Assembly: GCF_024753215.1 (NCBI RefSeq)
Contig: NZ_JANUGV010000005.1
Span: 248,001-312,000, forward strand
DNA from: Massilia solisilvae
Lineage (GTDB): Bacteria > Pseudomonadota > Gammaproteobacteria > Burkholderiales > Burkholderiaceae_D
Direction of reading: 5' to 3'
DNA: 64,000 nucleotides
The position numbers and the translations under genes were made by a program. Positions 25,486-33,195 of this stretch are shown in pieces. Every line of letters starts with the position of its first letter. Position 1 is the stretch's first letter. Below the pieces are notes generated by a model. It ran no database searches and was not told the DNA's origin. It saw only the letters and a list, made by a program, of their open reading frames with translations.

Positions 25486-26256
25486 TTAAGTACGCCGTCG
25501 CACGAACGTAGGCATGTCTGCTGGTAAGGGACCATACTTGCCAGCAAGTGCCTTTAGATCAAGTGTCTTGGCGTTTAGGGACGCGCAATCGCCCAACTGT
25601 GCTGCTTGAAACTCAATAGGCTTCTGCCATGCCTTGAACTTGCTCAGCTTCATCAAGTCGACAGGTTGGGTTCGGCCGCGACGGATATCACAGAACCGTT
25701 CAAAGGATTCGCGGTAGCGTTTCTTTAACGCGTCTAAAACGAATTCTTTGATTCGACGCGTCGATAGCACATCTGCTTGCTCCTCCAACTGACTTCTGGA
25801 CATATCGGCGTTAGCATCTCTGTCCTCGCTCTTCAACAGCGCGACAAGTTCCGATTTGTGAAGGAAACCGTAGAGGACACGTTTATTCGACACGGGGGTT
25901 GCATGCCCTCGTCGATAAACCGATAACCTAACACCATCGTCTTGGCTTGTAGCGCACCATATTTCAACACGGGACTCAGTACAGTCCCGCACAAGCTGCG
26001 CGAACTTCGGTGTACAGACTACCGTCACCTTGTCGAAACGAGAGAGATACGTTTCTACTTGGCCTTGAAGGCGTCGTAGACTGTCGAAATCGCTCTTTAT
26101 TTCGAAGGCGTGCAACTTGCCGTTCGCAACGACGAGATCTGCTCGCCGGCTCCAATTCGCAATAACCATCTCGTTTATCAAGACGGCATCCGACAGTGCC
26201 GCCGAAGCGAACAACTTGTCAATTACTGCTGCTTTGATGTCGCCTTCGTTTAGCAC
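25486..26256 (-). CDS. sce7726-family putative nuclease
   Basis: 256 residues. The N-terminal domain has a PD-(D/E)XK-like pattern: RRADLVVANGKLHAFEIKSD gives the Asp and Glu-x-Lys. The C-terminal half is helical with LKKRYRESFERFCDIRRG. The family is found in phage-defence-rich regions; activity not shown. It is convergent with the beta gene and 373 bp from the divergent hcp gene. Confidence 0.72.
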   Translation of the reverse strand: MLNEGDIKAAVIDKLFASAALSDAVLINEMVIANWSRRADLVVANGKLHAFEIKSDFDSLRRLQGQVETYLSRFDKVTVVCTPKFAQLVRDCTESRVEIWCATSQDDGVRLSVYRRGHATPVSNKRVLYGFLHKSELVALLKSEDRDANADMSRSQLEEQADVLSTRRIKEFVLDALKKRYRESFERFCDIRRGRTQPVDLMKLSKFKAWQKPIEFQAAQLGDCASLNAKTLDLKALAGKYGPLPADMPTFVRRRT

Positions 26257-26629
26257 AACTGTCTCGCTTCAAGGTGTCTAGGAAGCAATGGTAGCACCGC
26301 TTCAAATTTAGCTGGCCAGTATACATTTGTCCTCACAAAGCGCAAACGCAGAGCAGTGAACTTCGCGTGGCCGGCCGAAGTCGCGTGCTCGAGCCGCAAC
26401 AGAATCTGAACTAACTTCGCCCTCATCGCGTTGGGCATTGTTTCCTTCCCCACTTTGACGCCAGCCAACTCATGGCCGACAACGGCGGGCAACAATGATC
26501 GGGGCGGCTGGCACGCCTTTCCAAGTAACCAGCGCAAACAACTGAACGACATGCCTTGTCCAGCGTGCGGCATGCCGTTTGCCGTTCCGGCTAAACCGTT
26601 CGTCGCCTTCATCTTTGGAGAAGCACAAC
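26257..26629. other. intergenic region upstream of hcp
   Basis: 373 bp with no convincing gene. A possible - strand reading frame of 131 residues has unlikely composition and no ribosome site. The region must hold the promoter of the sce7726 gene and that of hcp. CTGGCACG at 26,508 resembles half of a sigma-54 promoter but lacks the -12 GC. Confidence 0.6.
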
Positions 26630-27121
26630 ATGGCAATCGATGCATACCTGCAGATTGACGGCATCAAGGGTGAGTCGGCCGACTCAGCGCATCAGGGATG
26701 GATTGAACTTACATCGGCGCTCTGGGGAGTTATTCAGCCGAGAAGTGTCACGCTGTCGACCGGGGGCGGCCACACGTCTGAACGCTGTGAGCATCAAGCG
26801 CTGACGGTGACGAAGCTTGCGGACCTGGCCTCGCCGATTTTGATGCAGCATTGCTCGATGGGCAAGACGATCCCCAAGGTGAAGCTGGAAGTCATGCGCG
26901 CCGACGGCCAAGGTAACCCAGTGAGGTATTACGAGGTTGAGCTGGAAAACGTAATGATCTCATCCATCACGCAGACCGTACACGAAGGCAGCATCCTGCG
27001 CGACTCTATTGGCCTGCGCTACGCCAAGGTAAAGTGGAAGTACACGCAGCAGAAGGTCGGCGGGGGTGTCGCGGGCAGCACAGCCGGCGGCTGGGACCTT
27101 TCGGCCAATAAGGTCCTGTGA
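26630..27121 (+). CDS. hcp: T6SS tube protein Hcp
   Basis: 163 residues from ATG 26,630 with GGAG 9 bp upstream. MAIDAYLQIDGIKGES is the classic Hcp start, followed by the ring-forming beta domain (CEHQALTVTKLADLASPIL and YYEVELENVMISSI). Hcp stacks into the secreted T6SS tube and carries small effectors in its lumen. There is no other T6SS gene in the window, so this is an orphan Hcp cassette that must use a machine encoded elsewhere. It is 11 bp from the effector gene. Confidence 0.95.
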   Translation: MAIDAYLQIDGIKGESADSAHQGWIELTSALWGVIQPRSVTLSTGGGHTSERCEHQALTVTKLADLASPILMQHCSMGKTIPKVKLEVMRADGQGNPVRYYEVELENVMISSITQTVHEGSILRDSIGLRYAKVKWKYTQQKVGGGVAGSTAGGWDLSANKVL

Positions 27122-27132
27122 GGGGGCTTCGA

Positions 27133-27612
27133 ATGGCCAGAAACGGAATCCCGATCCAACCTCAGGACGAGCGGCACTACTTCATTTTGCCCCAGGCGCC
27201 GGAGGACGCCGGGTACTACGTCTACGGCACGCCGCCTGACGGGGAGGGGCAGTATGCGCATCCCGCGATGATGACGATGTTGCTGTTCGTGGAGCGTGAG
27301 TGGGCGGCGGTCGACCGGCGCAGATTTGGCGTCGGGAACATCAGCCTCGCGGGTGGACCAACATACGAGAAGCACAATACGCACAGGGACGGGCTGGAAG
27401 TGGACATACGGCCGCTGCGAAAAGACGGCCGTGAGGAAAAGGTGTTCTGGTACCAGCACGACCTGTACGACCACGACGGAACCGCCAAGTTGATCGCACT
27501 GTTCCACGCCTACCCAGGTGTACGAACGATTCTCTTCAATGACACCTCTATCCCCTTCGTGCATCCCTTCAAGGACCACGACCACCACTTCCACGTGCAC
27601 CTGCGACCATGA
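27133..27612 (+). CDS. murein endopeptidase-like T6SS effector candidate
   Basis: 159 residues. Metal-site motifs HRDGLEVDIRP (about 97-107) and DHDHHFHVHL (near the end) match LAS/MepA-type peptidoglycan endopeptidases. No signal peptide is seen, so export must be by another route, and the neighbour Hcp fits. GAGGGGG precedes ATG 27,133. The stop overlaps the next start (ATGA at 27,609-27,612). It probably cuts peptidoglycan cross-links of rival cells. Confidence 0.82.
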   Translation: MARNGIPIQPQDERHYFILPQAPEDAGYYVYGTPPDGEGQYAHPAMMTMLLFVEREWAAVDRRRFGVGNISLAGGPTYEKHNTHRDGLEVDIRPLRKDGREEKVFWYQHDLYDHDGTAKLIALFHAYPGVRTILFNDTSIPFVHPFKDHDHHFHVHLRP

Positions 27613-27977
27613 AGCGATTCCTTGCACTCGCGCTCGGCGTGACGACCTCACTTTCCTTGGTATTGGCTGCAGAGAAAGGCGACTGGTGGCAGTACAAGCC
27701 CATCAAGGGTTCGTACCTCATCTACTCAGGCGATCTGGGCGAAGAGCAGCCGCCGACCGCGAGCGACCGCAAAATCTCGTTTGCGGTCAGTGGCCCGGTT
27801 GCCAAGGAAATGTTTGATTCGATGTACCCAGATGCCAAGGAGGCGTGCAGTAACGATAAGGGGCACCACGAGCGGTACAAGGGTAACGTGTCGTGCGTCC
27901 GTGACCCAGATGGGTACACCTGTCATTTCGGGTTCAATCTCCGCACCGGGGCAAGCATCTCCGGCGCGACCTGTTAA
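27609..27977 (+). CDS. exported immunity protein candidate
   Basis: 122 residues. Residues 1-20 form a signal peptide (MKRFLALALGVTTSLSLVLA). The mature part has four cysteines (EACS, VSCV, YTCH and the last residue) that could form two disulfides. No family recognised. Translational coupling to the effector and predicted periplasmic place fit an immunity protein that protects the producer's own cell wall. Confidence 0.75.
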   Translation: MKRFLALALGVTTSLSLVLAAEKGDWWQYKPIKGSYLIYSGDLGEEQPPTASDRKISFAVSGPVAKEMFDSMYPDAKEACSNDKGHHERYKGNVSCVRDPDGYTCHFGFNLRTGASISGATC

Positions 27978-27988
27978 TCCGCATCGGC

Positions 27989-28018
27989 GGCCCAGGTGGC
28001 AGGCTCGCCAACTGGGCC
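27989..28018. terminator. bidirectional hairpin between convergent genes
   Basis: Stem GGCCCAGGTGGC / GCCAACTGGGCC with one mismatch and loop AGGCTC. It lies between the immunity gene (+) and the 28,054-28,434 gene (-). There is no strong T tract, so it may be a processing or weak termination signal. Confidence 0.5.
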
Positions 28019-28053
28019 GACATCATGTATCTTCTGTTTGTCTTGCTGCTCTC

Positions 28054-28434
28054 TCAAGGGGCATACATGGCAGGCGGGACGGGCGCCGCAATCGCCCGTC
28101 TCGCCATCTGGAGGTACGCTTCGTTCAGCTCGGCATTGTCGATTTCCCGAAACTGAATACCTTCGCTCACTTCGGCCGGCACGCGCAAGACCGTCCATGC
28201 CTCCGCGGCACCTAGCTCGTCGAGTTCGTCCAGGGTAAAGCGCGTGATCGGGTTCACGACCATAGCGCCAATGTCGTTGTTCTCCCACGCGATGAAAAAC
28301 AGGTCACTCAACTCGACCAGGTAGTGAATCGGTCCTTCACCGATTATTTGGCCCGTCGGATCGTAGTGGTACTGGGTACGCGCGATGCAAGATAGCCGTA
28401 ACATTGCATCGCGAATCTCTCGCCTTTCGTTCAT
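28054..28434 (-). CDS. hypothetical protein
   Basis: 126 residues, not recognised. It is mixed alpha/beta, acidic in the middle (ITRFTLDELDELGAAEAWT), without signal or membrane segments. It follows the RHH/zinc-ribbon gene by 21 bp on the same strand and is probably in one unit with it. Nothing in the sequence tells its role. Confidence 0.6.
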   Translation of the reverse strand: MNERREIRDAMLRLSCIARTQYHYDPTGQIIGEGPIHYLVELSDLFFIAWENNDIGAMVVNPITRFTLDELDELGAAEAWTVLRVPAEVSEGIQFREIDNAELNEAYLQMARRAIAAPVPPAMYAP

Positions 28435-28455
28435 GCTCGTTCCTTCGCTGTTGTT

Positions 28456-29043
28456 TCAGTCAATCGAATGCTCGGGCAATGCAGGCAAGCCGAACTCGTC
28501 GGGAAATGTTGCTCCACACTGATTTGAAGCCGCATTCCAATTGCTGCAGTACCAGAATAGGCGTCCCTTCTTGTCCTCCTTCGACCGTAACTGCCCACTA
28601 CCGCATGCGGGACAAGAGATTTGCTTGGCGTGCTTATCGTCCATGAACTTGGTCAGCTGTGCCCGACTTTGGGAGACGAACTTTGCAGGAAGGTCCCGAT
28701 AGAAGACCTCACGGCGCTCGCGTCGCAGCTGCTCGGCCTCAGTTTTGTCCCCAGGCGAGGGAAGGACAAATGCCAGCCAGTCGCACAAGTGATCTAACAC
28801 ACCTACAACGAGTTGCTGTTCGGCGCGGTCCTTCTCCACTTGGCGCGCGAGTTTGGTGAACGAGGTGCTGATTGCCGCTTGGACCTCACCCAAGTAGTCC
28901 TTTTCTTCCTGCTGCCTCAGGAAGTCATCAATGGCGGCATGGATCAGATGGCCTGTGGGCAGACCGATCTTTGCGGCTCGCGCGTCAAGCTTCTGACGCT
29001 GGTCATCTTCCAGTCGGACGGAGTATGTCCGTTTTGTTCCCAT
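28456..29043 (-). CDS. RHH DNA-binding protein with C-terminal zinc ribbon
   Basis: 195 residues from ATG 29,043, which has GGAGG five bases upstream; a start at 29,055 would lack one. Residues 1-45 look like a CopG/MetJ ribbon-helix-helix (TYSVRLEDDQRQKLDARAAK). A helical middle follows, then a topoisomerase-type zinc ribbon at about 150-185 (CPACGSGQLRSKEDKKG, then FWYCSN and CGATF). Plasmid accessory proteins have similar layouts. It may bind the iteron-like repeats and the palindrome upstream of its own start. Confidence 0.75.
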   Translation of the reverse strand: MGTKRTYSVRLEDDQRQKLDARAAKIGLPTGHLIHAAIDDFLRQQEEKDYLGEVQAAISTSFTKLARQVEKDRAEQQLVVGVLDHLCDWLAFVLPSPGDKTEAEQLRRERREVFYRDLPAKFVSQSRAQLTKFMDDKHAKQISCPACGSGQLRSKEDKKGRLFWYCSNWNAASNQCGATFPDEFGLPALPEHSID

Positions 29044-29060
29044 CAAGTCCTCCAAGTCAG

Positions 29061-29088
29061 TATTGCGAAGTGGTATTGCGTTCGCAAT
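29061..29088. promoter_or_regulatory. RHH autoregulatory operator candidate
   Basis: ATTGCGTTCGCAAT (29,075-29,088) is a perfect palindrome, and TATTGCG is repeated at 29,061 and 29,074 (13 bp apart). It sits 18-45 bp upstream of the RHH gene start, where a repressor would block transcription. Confidence 0.5.
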
Positions 29089-29300
29089 GCGTTTTTAGAA
29101 AATGCAACACGCCAAAGCGGGCATGCTGTCTGGCTAAACCATTGAAAACACCAGCGGAGCGTATTGCCCCCTTTATGTTCCACTACCTCATTTGCGGGTT
29201 GGACGTGCCCTGCATTTCGTTGGTTATCAGGATGGCTGGCAGAATTGGCAGGTTCTCGCTGCGACATCTGTGCTCAGTGGACGCAGTAAGGATGCATCGA

Positions 29301-29407
29301 CTCAACGAAAAACTTACACGCCAGCGAGGCGATTCAACGAAATCTCCACAAAAAACTTACATCGCTCAACAAAAAATCTACAGATACTCAACAAAAAACT
29401 TACATCG
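29301..29407. repeat. iteron-like direct repeats (4 copies)
   Basis: Copies of CTCAACAAAAAACTTACATC (with few changes) start at 29,301, 29,344, 29,365 and 29,387. The last three are 21 and 22 bp apart, two helical turns. A partial fifth (TTCAACGAAATCT) is at 29,333. AT-rich iterons of this spacing usually bind a replication initiator or copy-control protein. Confidence 0.7.
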
Positions 29408-29467
29408 CTCCGTCGGCAACTTCATGGGCCATCCTGCCCCCAACTAGATGTGTGGACGCCATGAATT

Positions 29468-29761
29468 TCAAAGCACATCGGGAGATAGTGGCGGACGGGA
29501 AGCTAGCCAGCGAATCGTTTTTAGAGTTCGTTGGTTGCCACGGCTGCGCGGCGGCTTCGGCGGCTTGAGGCCCGCCTCGCGATATGCTGCTTTGATGTCC
29601 TCCCACTGCTTGCCCAGTTCGGCTACGGCGTCGGGTAATGAGCTCGCTTCCGCTTTGGCGCTTGAGTAATCCATAAAGCGGACGGTGAACCAGACTTTCC
29701 CGCTCCGCACCGATTCCAGCACTTCGACCTTGAATCCCTCGATCTGCTTTATCTCTTTCAT
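29468..29761 (-). CDS. HicB-like small protein, function unknown
   Basis: 97 residues. The first 70 have a pattern similar to HicB-type domains (WFTVRFMDYS, then LPDAVAELGKQWEDIKAAYREAG and KPPKPPR), followed by a basic tail. No HicA partner is next to it. It is 24 bp downstream of trbL on the same strand and may share its transcript. The HicB link is a weak resemblance. Confidence 0.55.
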   Translation of the reverse strand: MKEIKQIEGFKVEVLESVRSGKVWFTVRFMDYSSAKAEASSLPDAVAELGKQWEDIKAAYREAGLKPPKPPRSRGNQRTLKTIRWLASRPPLSPDVL

Positions 29762-29785
29762 CGTCTGCCCCAGTGGTTCATGTCG

Positions 29786-31351
29786 TTATTCATGATTTGG
29801 GGCCTGAATATTGACGGCCGCGCCGCCGGCCTGGTCAGCCTGTTTCAGCTCGTTGACTAGGTTGTTAGCGAAGTCCTGCCCGACACTAGGTTGGCGAGGT
29901 GCGCTGCTTTGCGCGGGCTGATTTGTAGGTCCGGGCGGCGCCAGTGTTTGGGTAGTTGCTACAGGTGCGGCTGGCGCACGTGGCGTGTCTCGGACTGCTG
30001 TGGGGCCGGCATTCGCGCTAGGTGCGCCAGCTGTCCCAAGCGCAACTGGAGCCACCGTCTTCTGACCTGCTGCTGGCGTGTCCGCCCTGGGAGGCGCCGG
30101 CGGTTGGCCACCTGGCACGGACGGCGCAGGGCTGCCGGCGGCCTTGGCCTCGGTAATGCTGGCGGTCTTGCTGCTGATCCGATCCGCGAGGCTCGTGCCA
30201 GAGGATGGGCCACCGAAGCCCCGGATGCCTTCAGCTGCAGCCCCAGCGCCCGCACTGGCGAGCGCGCCCGCCGCGCCGAGCGCCAGACTGCCGAAATTGC
30301 TTGCGCCACTGGCCCGCGCCTGGTCGATAGCCGCGCCCCCGGCCTTGATGGCGCTGGTGACGCTGCTGCCTGTATTCATCGCCAGGCCGGCCGCCCCGCC
30401 AGCCAGCGCGCCGACCGCGCCACCGGCGACGGTCGCCGCACCCACCGCATCGCCGCCTGACAGGGACGCCGTGCCGCCGATCAGGTCAGCCGCCATCTGC
30501 GGCGCTTTCAAGGCGATGAAGGCGAGCAAAGCCGAACTGCCGAATACCGCCCACATGGGCGTCAGGTCGATGATGGAGAAGTTCTGAAGCTGGCTTTCCA
30601 TCGCGCTTGTCAGCTGTTGCGCGGCGAACAGCACGAAGTAGATCGCCAGGAAGCGAACGCCGATCACGATGGCGCCAGAAATGGCCTTGGTGGTCATGTC
30701 GCGGCCATGCTTGATGCTGCCCATCGCGATGATGAGCGGGTAGCACGCCAGGTAGAAGTACATCTGGACCAGGATCACGGCGTACTGTGCTGTCAGCACC
30801 AAGAAGGCACCCACGATCAGGATGATGACGATGGCGATGAGGAAGGCCACCATTGGGTTAGCGGCCGCCGCCACGCCGGCCGGGACCGGCACGCCGCCGA
30901 TGTTGGCGCTGTCGGAAAATTTCTGCATGAGCAGGGACACCATATCGACGCCTTGCCAGAAGATGTCGGACGGACTCAAGACACTGATTCCGCTGGACTG
31001 TTCGCCCAAGGTCTGAAAGCCAGTGATGAGGGCCGTCATCGTCGAAATGTTCATCAGGAAGGACAGGAAGCCGTACCACATCACGCGGCCGATGATCGCA
31101 ACCAGCATTTCCTGCGGCCCTTCCCCGTTGAGCATCTTCATCGTCAACAACAACGTCAGGTCGATGGTTCCGAGCGTGACGGCGATCCATTTGGCCGCCG
31201 TCAGGATTTTGTCGCTGAACTTGGCAGACGCGGCCTGATACTGCGACAGGAACTGGCCCATGTCGGCCTGCGTGCCAGGGGCAGCCATCGCAGCCGTGGA
31301 GCAGAGCGCCAGGCCAAGGAACAACACGAGGATCAAGTTACTTTTTCGCAT
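29786..31351 (-). CDS. trbL: P-type conjugative transfer protein TrbL (VirB6-like)
   Basis: 521 residues. A signal peptide (cleavage near AMA-A) is followed by several membrane helices between about 50 and 300 (ILIVGAFLVLTAQYAVILVQ and neighbours) and a long Gly/Ala/Pro-rich, low-complexity C-terminal part, as in TrbL. It would form the inner-membrane channel of a mating-pair apparatus. Its start overlaps trbK by 14 bp. The rest of the trb set is missing from the island. Confidence 0.9.
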   Translation of the reverse strand: MRKSNLILVLFLGLALCSTAAMAAPGTQADMGQFLSQYQAASAKFSDKILTAAKWIAVTLGTIDLTLLLTMKMLNGEGPQEMLVAIIGRVMWYGFLSFLMNISTMTALITGFQTLGEQSSGISVLSPSDIFWQGVDMVSLLMQKFSDSANIGGVPVPAGVAAAANPMVAFLIAIVIILIVGAFLVLTAQYAVILVQMYFYLACYPLIIAMGSIKHGRDMTTKAISGAIVIGVRFLAIYFVLFAAQQLTSAMESQLQNFSIIDLTPMWAVFGSSALLAFIALKAPQMAADLIGGTASLSGGDAVGAATVAGGAVGALAGGAAGLAMNTGSSVTSAIKAGGAAIDQARASGASNFGSLALGAAGALASAGAGAAAEGIRGFGGPSSGTSLADRISSKTASITEAKAAGSPAPSVPGGQPPAPPRADTPAAGQKTVAPVALGTAGAPSANAGPTAVRDTPRAPAAPVATTQTLAPPGPTNQPAQSSAPRQPSVGQDFANNLVNELKQADQAGGAAVNIQAPNHE

Positions 31352-31613
31352 TGCTGGCCTCGCTGCTTTCGGCCGCTGCTCTCGCGCTGCCGGCCGGTTT
31401 CAAGTCCTTGCTGCTGAACCCGACGAAGCCCGATTCACCCCACTTGCGCACCTTGCCGTTCCCCTGGTGCATAAATGCGCTCGCAGCCGCGGCCTTGTTC
31501 TTTGCCTCGACTTGCTCGGCTTCCTTTCTGCCGCAGCCGGTCAGGATCGACACCAGGGCGACCAGGCCCACAGCCAGAGCCAGGGAAATCCATTTCTTTT
31601 GCGTGCTAGTCAT
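31338..31613 (-). CDS. trbK: TrbK-like entry-exclusion lipoprotein
   Basis: 91 residues with a lipobox LTGC (Cys27), so an inner-membrane or periplasmic lipoprotein. The position between trbJ and trbL is that of trbK in RP4-type Tra2 clusters, whose product blocks entry of related plasmids. Residues 48-66 (MHQGNGKVRKWGESGFVGF) nearly repeat the C-terminus of TrbJ, and the DNA shows a 33 bp identical run. Confidence 0.75.
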   Translation of the reverse strand: MTSTQKKWISLALAVGLVALVSILTGCGRKEAEQVEAKNKAAAASAFMHQGNGKVRKWGESGFVGFSSKDLKPAGSARAAAESSEASNAKK

Positions 31614-31709
31614 TTTGTGCCCTTTACAGAATTAATTCTTTACAGAAGTACCGAACCCGACGAAGCCCGATTCACCCCACTTGCGGACTTTGCCGTTACC
31701 TTGGTTCAT
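31416..31709. repeat. duplicated 57 bp coding segment in trbK and trbJ
   Basis: 31,416-31,472 (trbK) and 31,653-31,709 (trbJ) align without gaps, in the same frame. The first 33 bp are identical and the rest differs at a few, mostly synonymous, sites. Both encode M-(H/N)-QGNGKVRKWGESGFVGF. The copies are 237 bp apart. Confidence 0.85.
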
Positions 31710-32387
31710 AAACGTCTGTACGGCGTCGGTCTGGTCGGCCTGTGCCTGCACCTGGCCGGCCATGTAAGAGTTTTGTGCCTGCATCTGCGACATGTAGAGC
31801 TGGCGCAGCTTCTGCAGCTGGTCAATTTGTTGACTAGCTATCATGTTTCCGGCTTGCATCGCAGCCAGAGCACCTTGCGATCCGGCCGACATGTTCTGAA
31901 TCTGCTGGATGGCGGAGCGCTCGTTGGCAAACTGTGAAGACTGCAGGCCGGCCGCCTGCAGGGCCGAATTAAGACCGTCCAGCTGCGTCTGGACCAGGCT
32001 CTGGAACTTTCCGCCGAAGTTCGTATTGCCCGCTGTCTTGGCGAAACCCGGAAATTTCTGCTTGAACATCTGGTCGATGTTCCCGCCCGCGTAAGACAGG
32101 GCAGCCGTCTTATTCACTAAGGCGGCTAAAGCCGCCAGTTCCTGCTGGGCCTGGCCCCAGGTTTGCGCCGGCGCGGCCATCAGGTTCTGCAGCTGCTGTT
32201 TTTCCATCATCACCTGCTGCAGCGTGTTCTGGACCTGCTGATACATCTGGGCTGATTGGTTGACCAGCTCAACGTTGTTGAGGATCTGTGTCACCTCAGT
32301 CGAGCCACCAAAACCGGCGACGCTGCCAGCGCTGGCAATCGATGAGATGGCAAAAGCGAGAGATGGAAGTACGGCTTTCGGTTTCAT
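31632..32387 (-). CDS. trbJ: P-type conjugative transfer protein TrbJ
   Basis: 251 residues. A signal peptide is followed by a long Gln-rich helical region (VELVNQSAQMYQQVQNTLQQ) typical of TrbJ/VirB5-type proteins. TrbJ is a periplasmic pilus-associated factor. The C-terminus carries the KVRKWGESGFVGF motif shared with the TrbK-like protein. It is 4 bp after the replication-type HTH gene, thus in the same operon. Confidence 0.88.
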   Translation of the reverse strand: MKPKAVLPSLAFAISSIASAGSVAGFGGSTEVTQILNNVELVNQSAQMYQQVQNTLQQVMMEKQQLQNLMAAPAQTWGQAQQELAALAALVNKTAALSYAGGNIDQMFKQKFPGFAKTAGNTNFGGKFQSLVQTQLDGLNSALQAAGLQSSQFANERSAIQQIQNMSAGSQGALAAMQAGNMIASQQIDQLQKLRQLYMSQMQAQNSYMAGQVQAQADQTDAVQTFMNQGNGKVRKWGESGFVGFGTSVKN

Positions 32388-32391
32388 TGAT

Positions 32392-33195
32392 TCACTCTTT
32401 AGTGTGGTTGACGGATGTCGTATGTGCAGTTGGGTGATGGCTACCTATGAATCCTTTTATCTGGGCCAGCGCTTGCTTAGCCGTGGCCGGGTCTGTCGGC
32501 CGTGAAGTAGTCTCTGGAATGACTGACGAGGATTCTTCTTGGCGTGCTCGTCGGGCAGCGACTCGAACCCCTCCCGTGGCTACGAATTGGCCCTTGCGAT
32601 ATTTCGTGACGAGGCCACGGAACCATCGCATGGCGTTCGTCCTGATGGTTGCGGTCTCCAAAGCATCAGCTAACTCATCGAGCAAGGCTTGCGCGTCTTC
32701 GCGTGGTAGCGCGCGAGCGAGCGACGTAACCCCTTGTCGTTCTAGCTTGGATAAGGCGTTCGGAATGTGTAGTGGTTGTTGTTCAGATTCATGTTGTGGT
32801 TCTGGCGGTGACACAGCTATGTCACCTACGTAGGTGACAGGACCTGACACCATCGAGCCTGACAAACCTCCACCAGCTGTTTCTTTGCTTTGGCGAAGGG
32901 GTGACAAATTGTCGGGGTAGGCCTCTGGGGTGATATTGAGGCGGTATTTATTGGAGGTGCGCCGGCCGTTCCTTCGGTCGAACTGAGGTTCAATCGACAT
33001 CAGCTTGGTGGCGTCGAAATCTTGTAGCACCCGCTGAACCGTGCGCTCGGACACGCAGCATTTGCGAGCGATGAACGGAATTCCTGGCCAACATTCGTCC
33101 CTGTCGTTAGCCGCATCGGCTAACGCCATTAAGATCAACTTTGGCGTCGGTGGGAGTTCTTGTGCCCAGGCCCAGTTCATGGCGCGGATACTCAT
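32392..33195 (-). CDS. HTH replication-type protein
   Basis: 267 residues. The N-terminal HTH_36-like winged helix (MNWAWAQELPPTPKLILMAL, then CWPGIPFIARKCCVSERTVQ) is typical of phage and plasmid replication or primosome-loading proteins. The middle is Ser/Pro-rich and the C-terminus basic. It overlaps the small AlpA-like gene by 4 bp (ATGA) and precedes trbJ. It may act at the iteron-like repeats 3 kb away, but no experiment-like evidence exists in the sequence. Confidence 0.72.
   Translation of the reverse strand: MSIRAMNWAWAQELPPTPKLILMALADAANDRDECWPGIPFIARKCCVSERTVQRVLQDFDATKLMSIEPQFDRRNGRRTSNKYRLNITPEAYPDNLSPLRQSKETAGGGLSGSMVSGPVTYVGDIAVSPPEPQHESEQQPLHIPNALSKLERQGVTSLARALPREDAQALLDELADALETATIRTNAMRWFRGLVTKYRKGQFVATGGVRVAARRARQEESSSVIPETTSRPTDPATAKQALAQIKGFIGSHHPTAHTTSVNHTKE

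Larger units (their letters stand above)
29044..29467. other. gene-free region with operator and iterons
   Basis: 424 bp without a convincing gene. It holds the 14 bp palindrome at 29,075-29,088 near the RHH gene start and four iteron-like repeats at 29,301-29,407. This layout resembles a plasmid origin or a complex operator. Confidence 0.65.

Noticed and set aside
26508-26524. sigma-54-like -24 element (CTGGCACG) upstream of hcp
   Set aside because: The -12 GC is missing, so it does not meet the consensus although hcp genes are often sigma-54 dependent.
26250-26645. 131-residue - strand frame between sce7726 and hcp
   Set aside because: No ribosome site, no known pattern, and it would cover the promoters of two divergent genes.
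29301-29407. CRISPR array
   Set aside because: The repeats follow each other with hardly any spacer and are not identical; iteron-like repeats explain them better. No cas genes are present.
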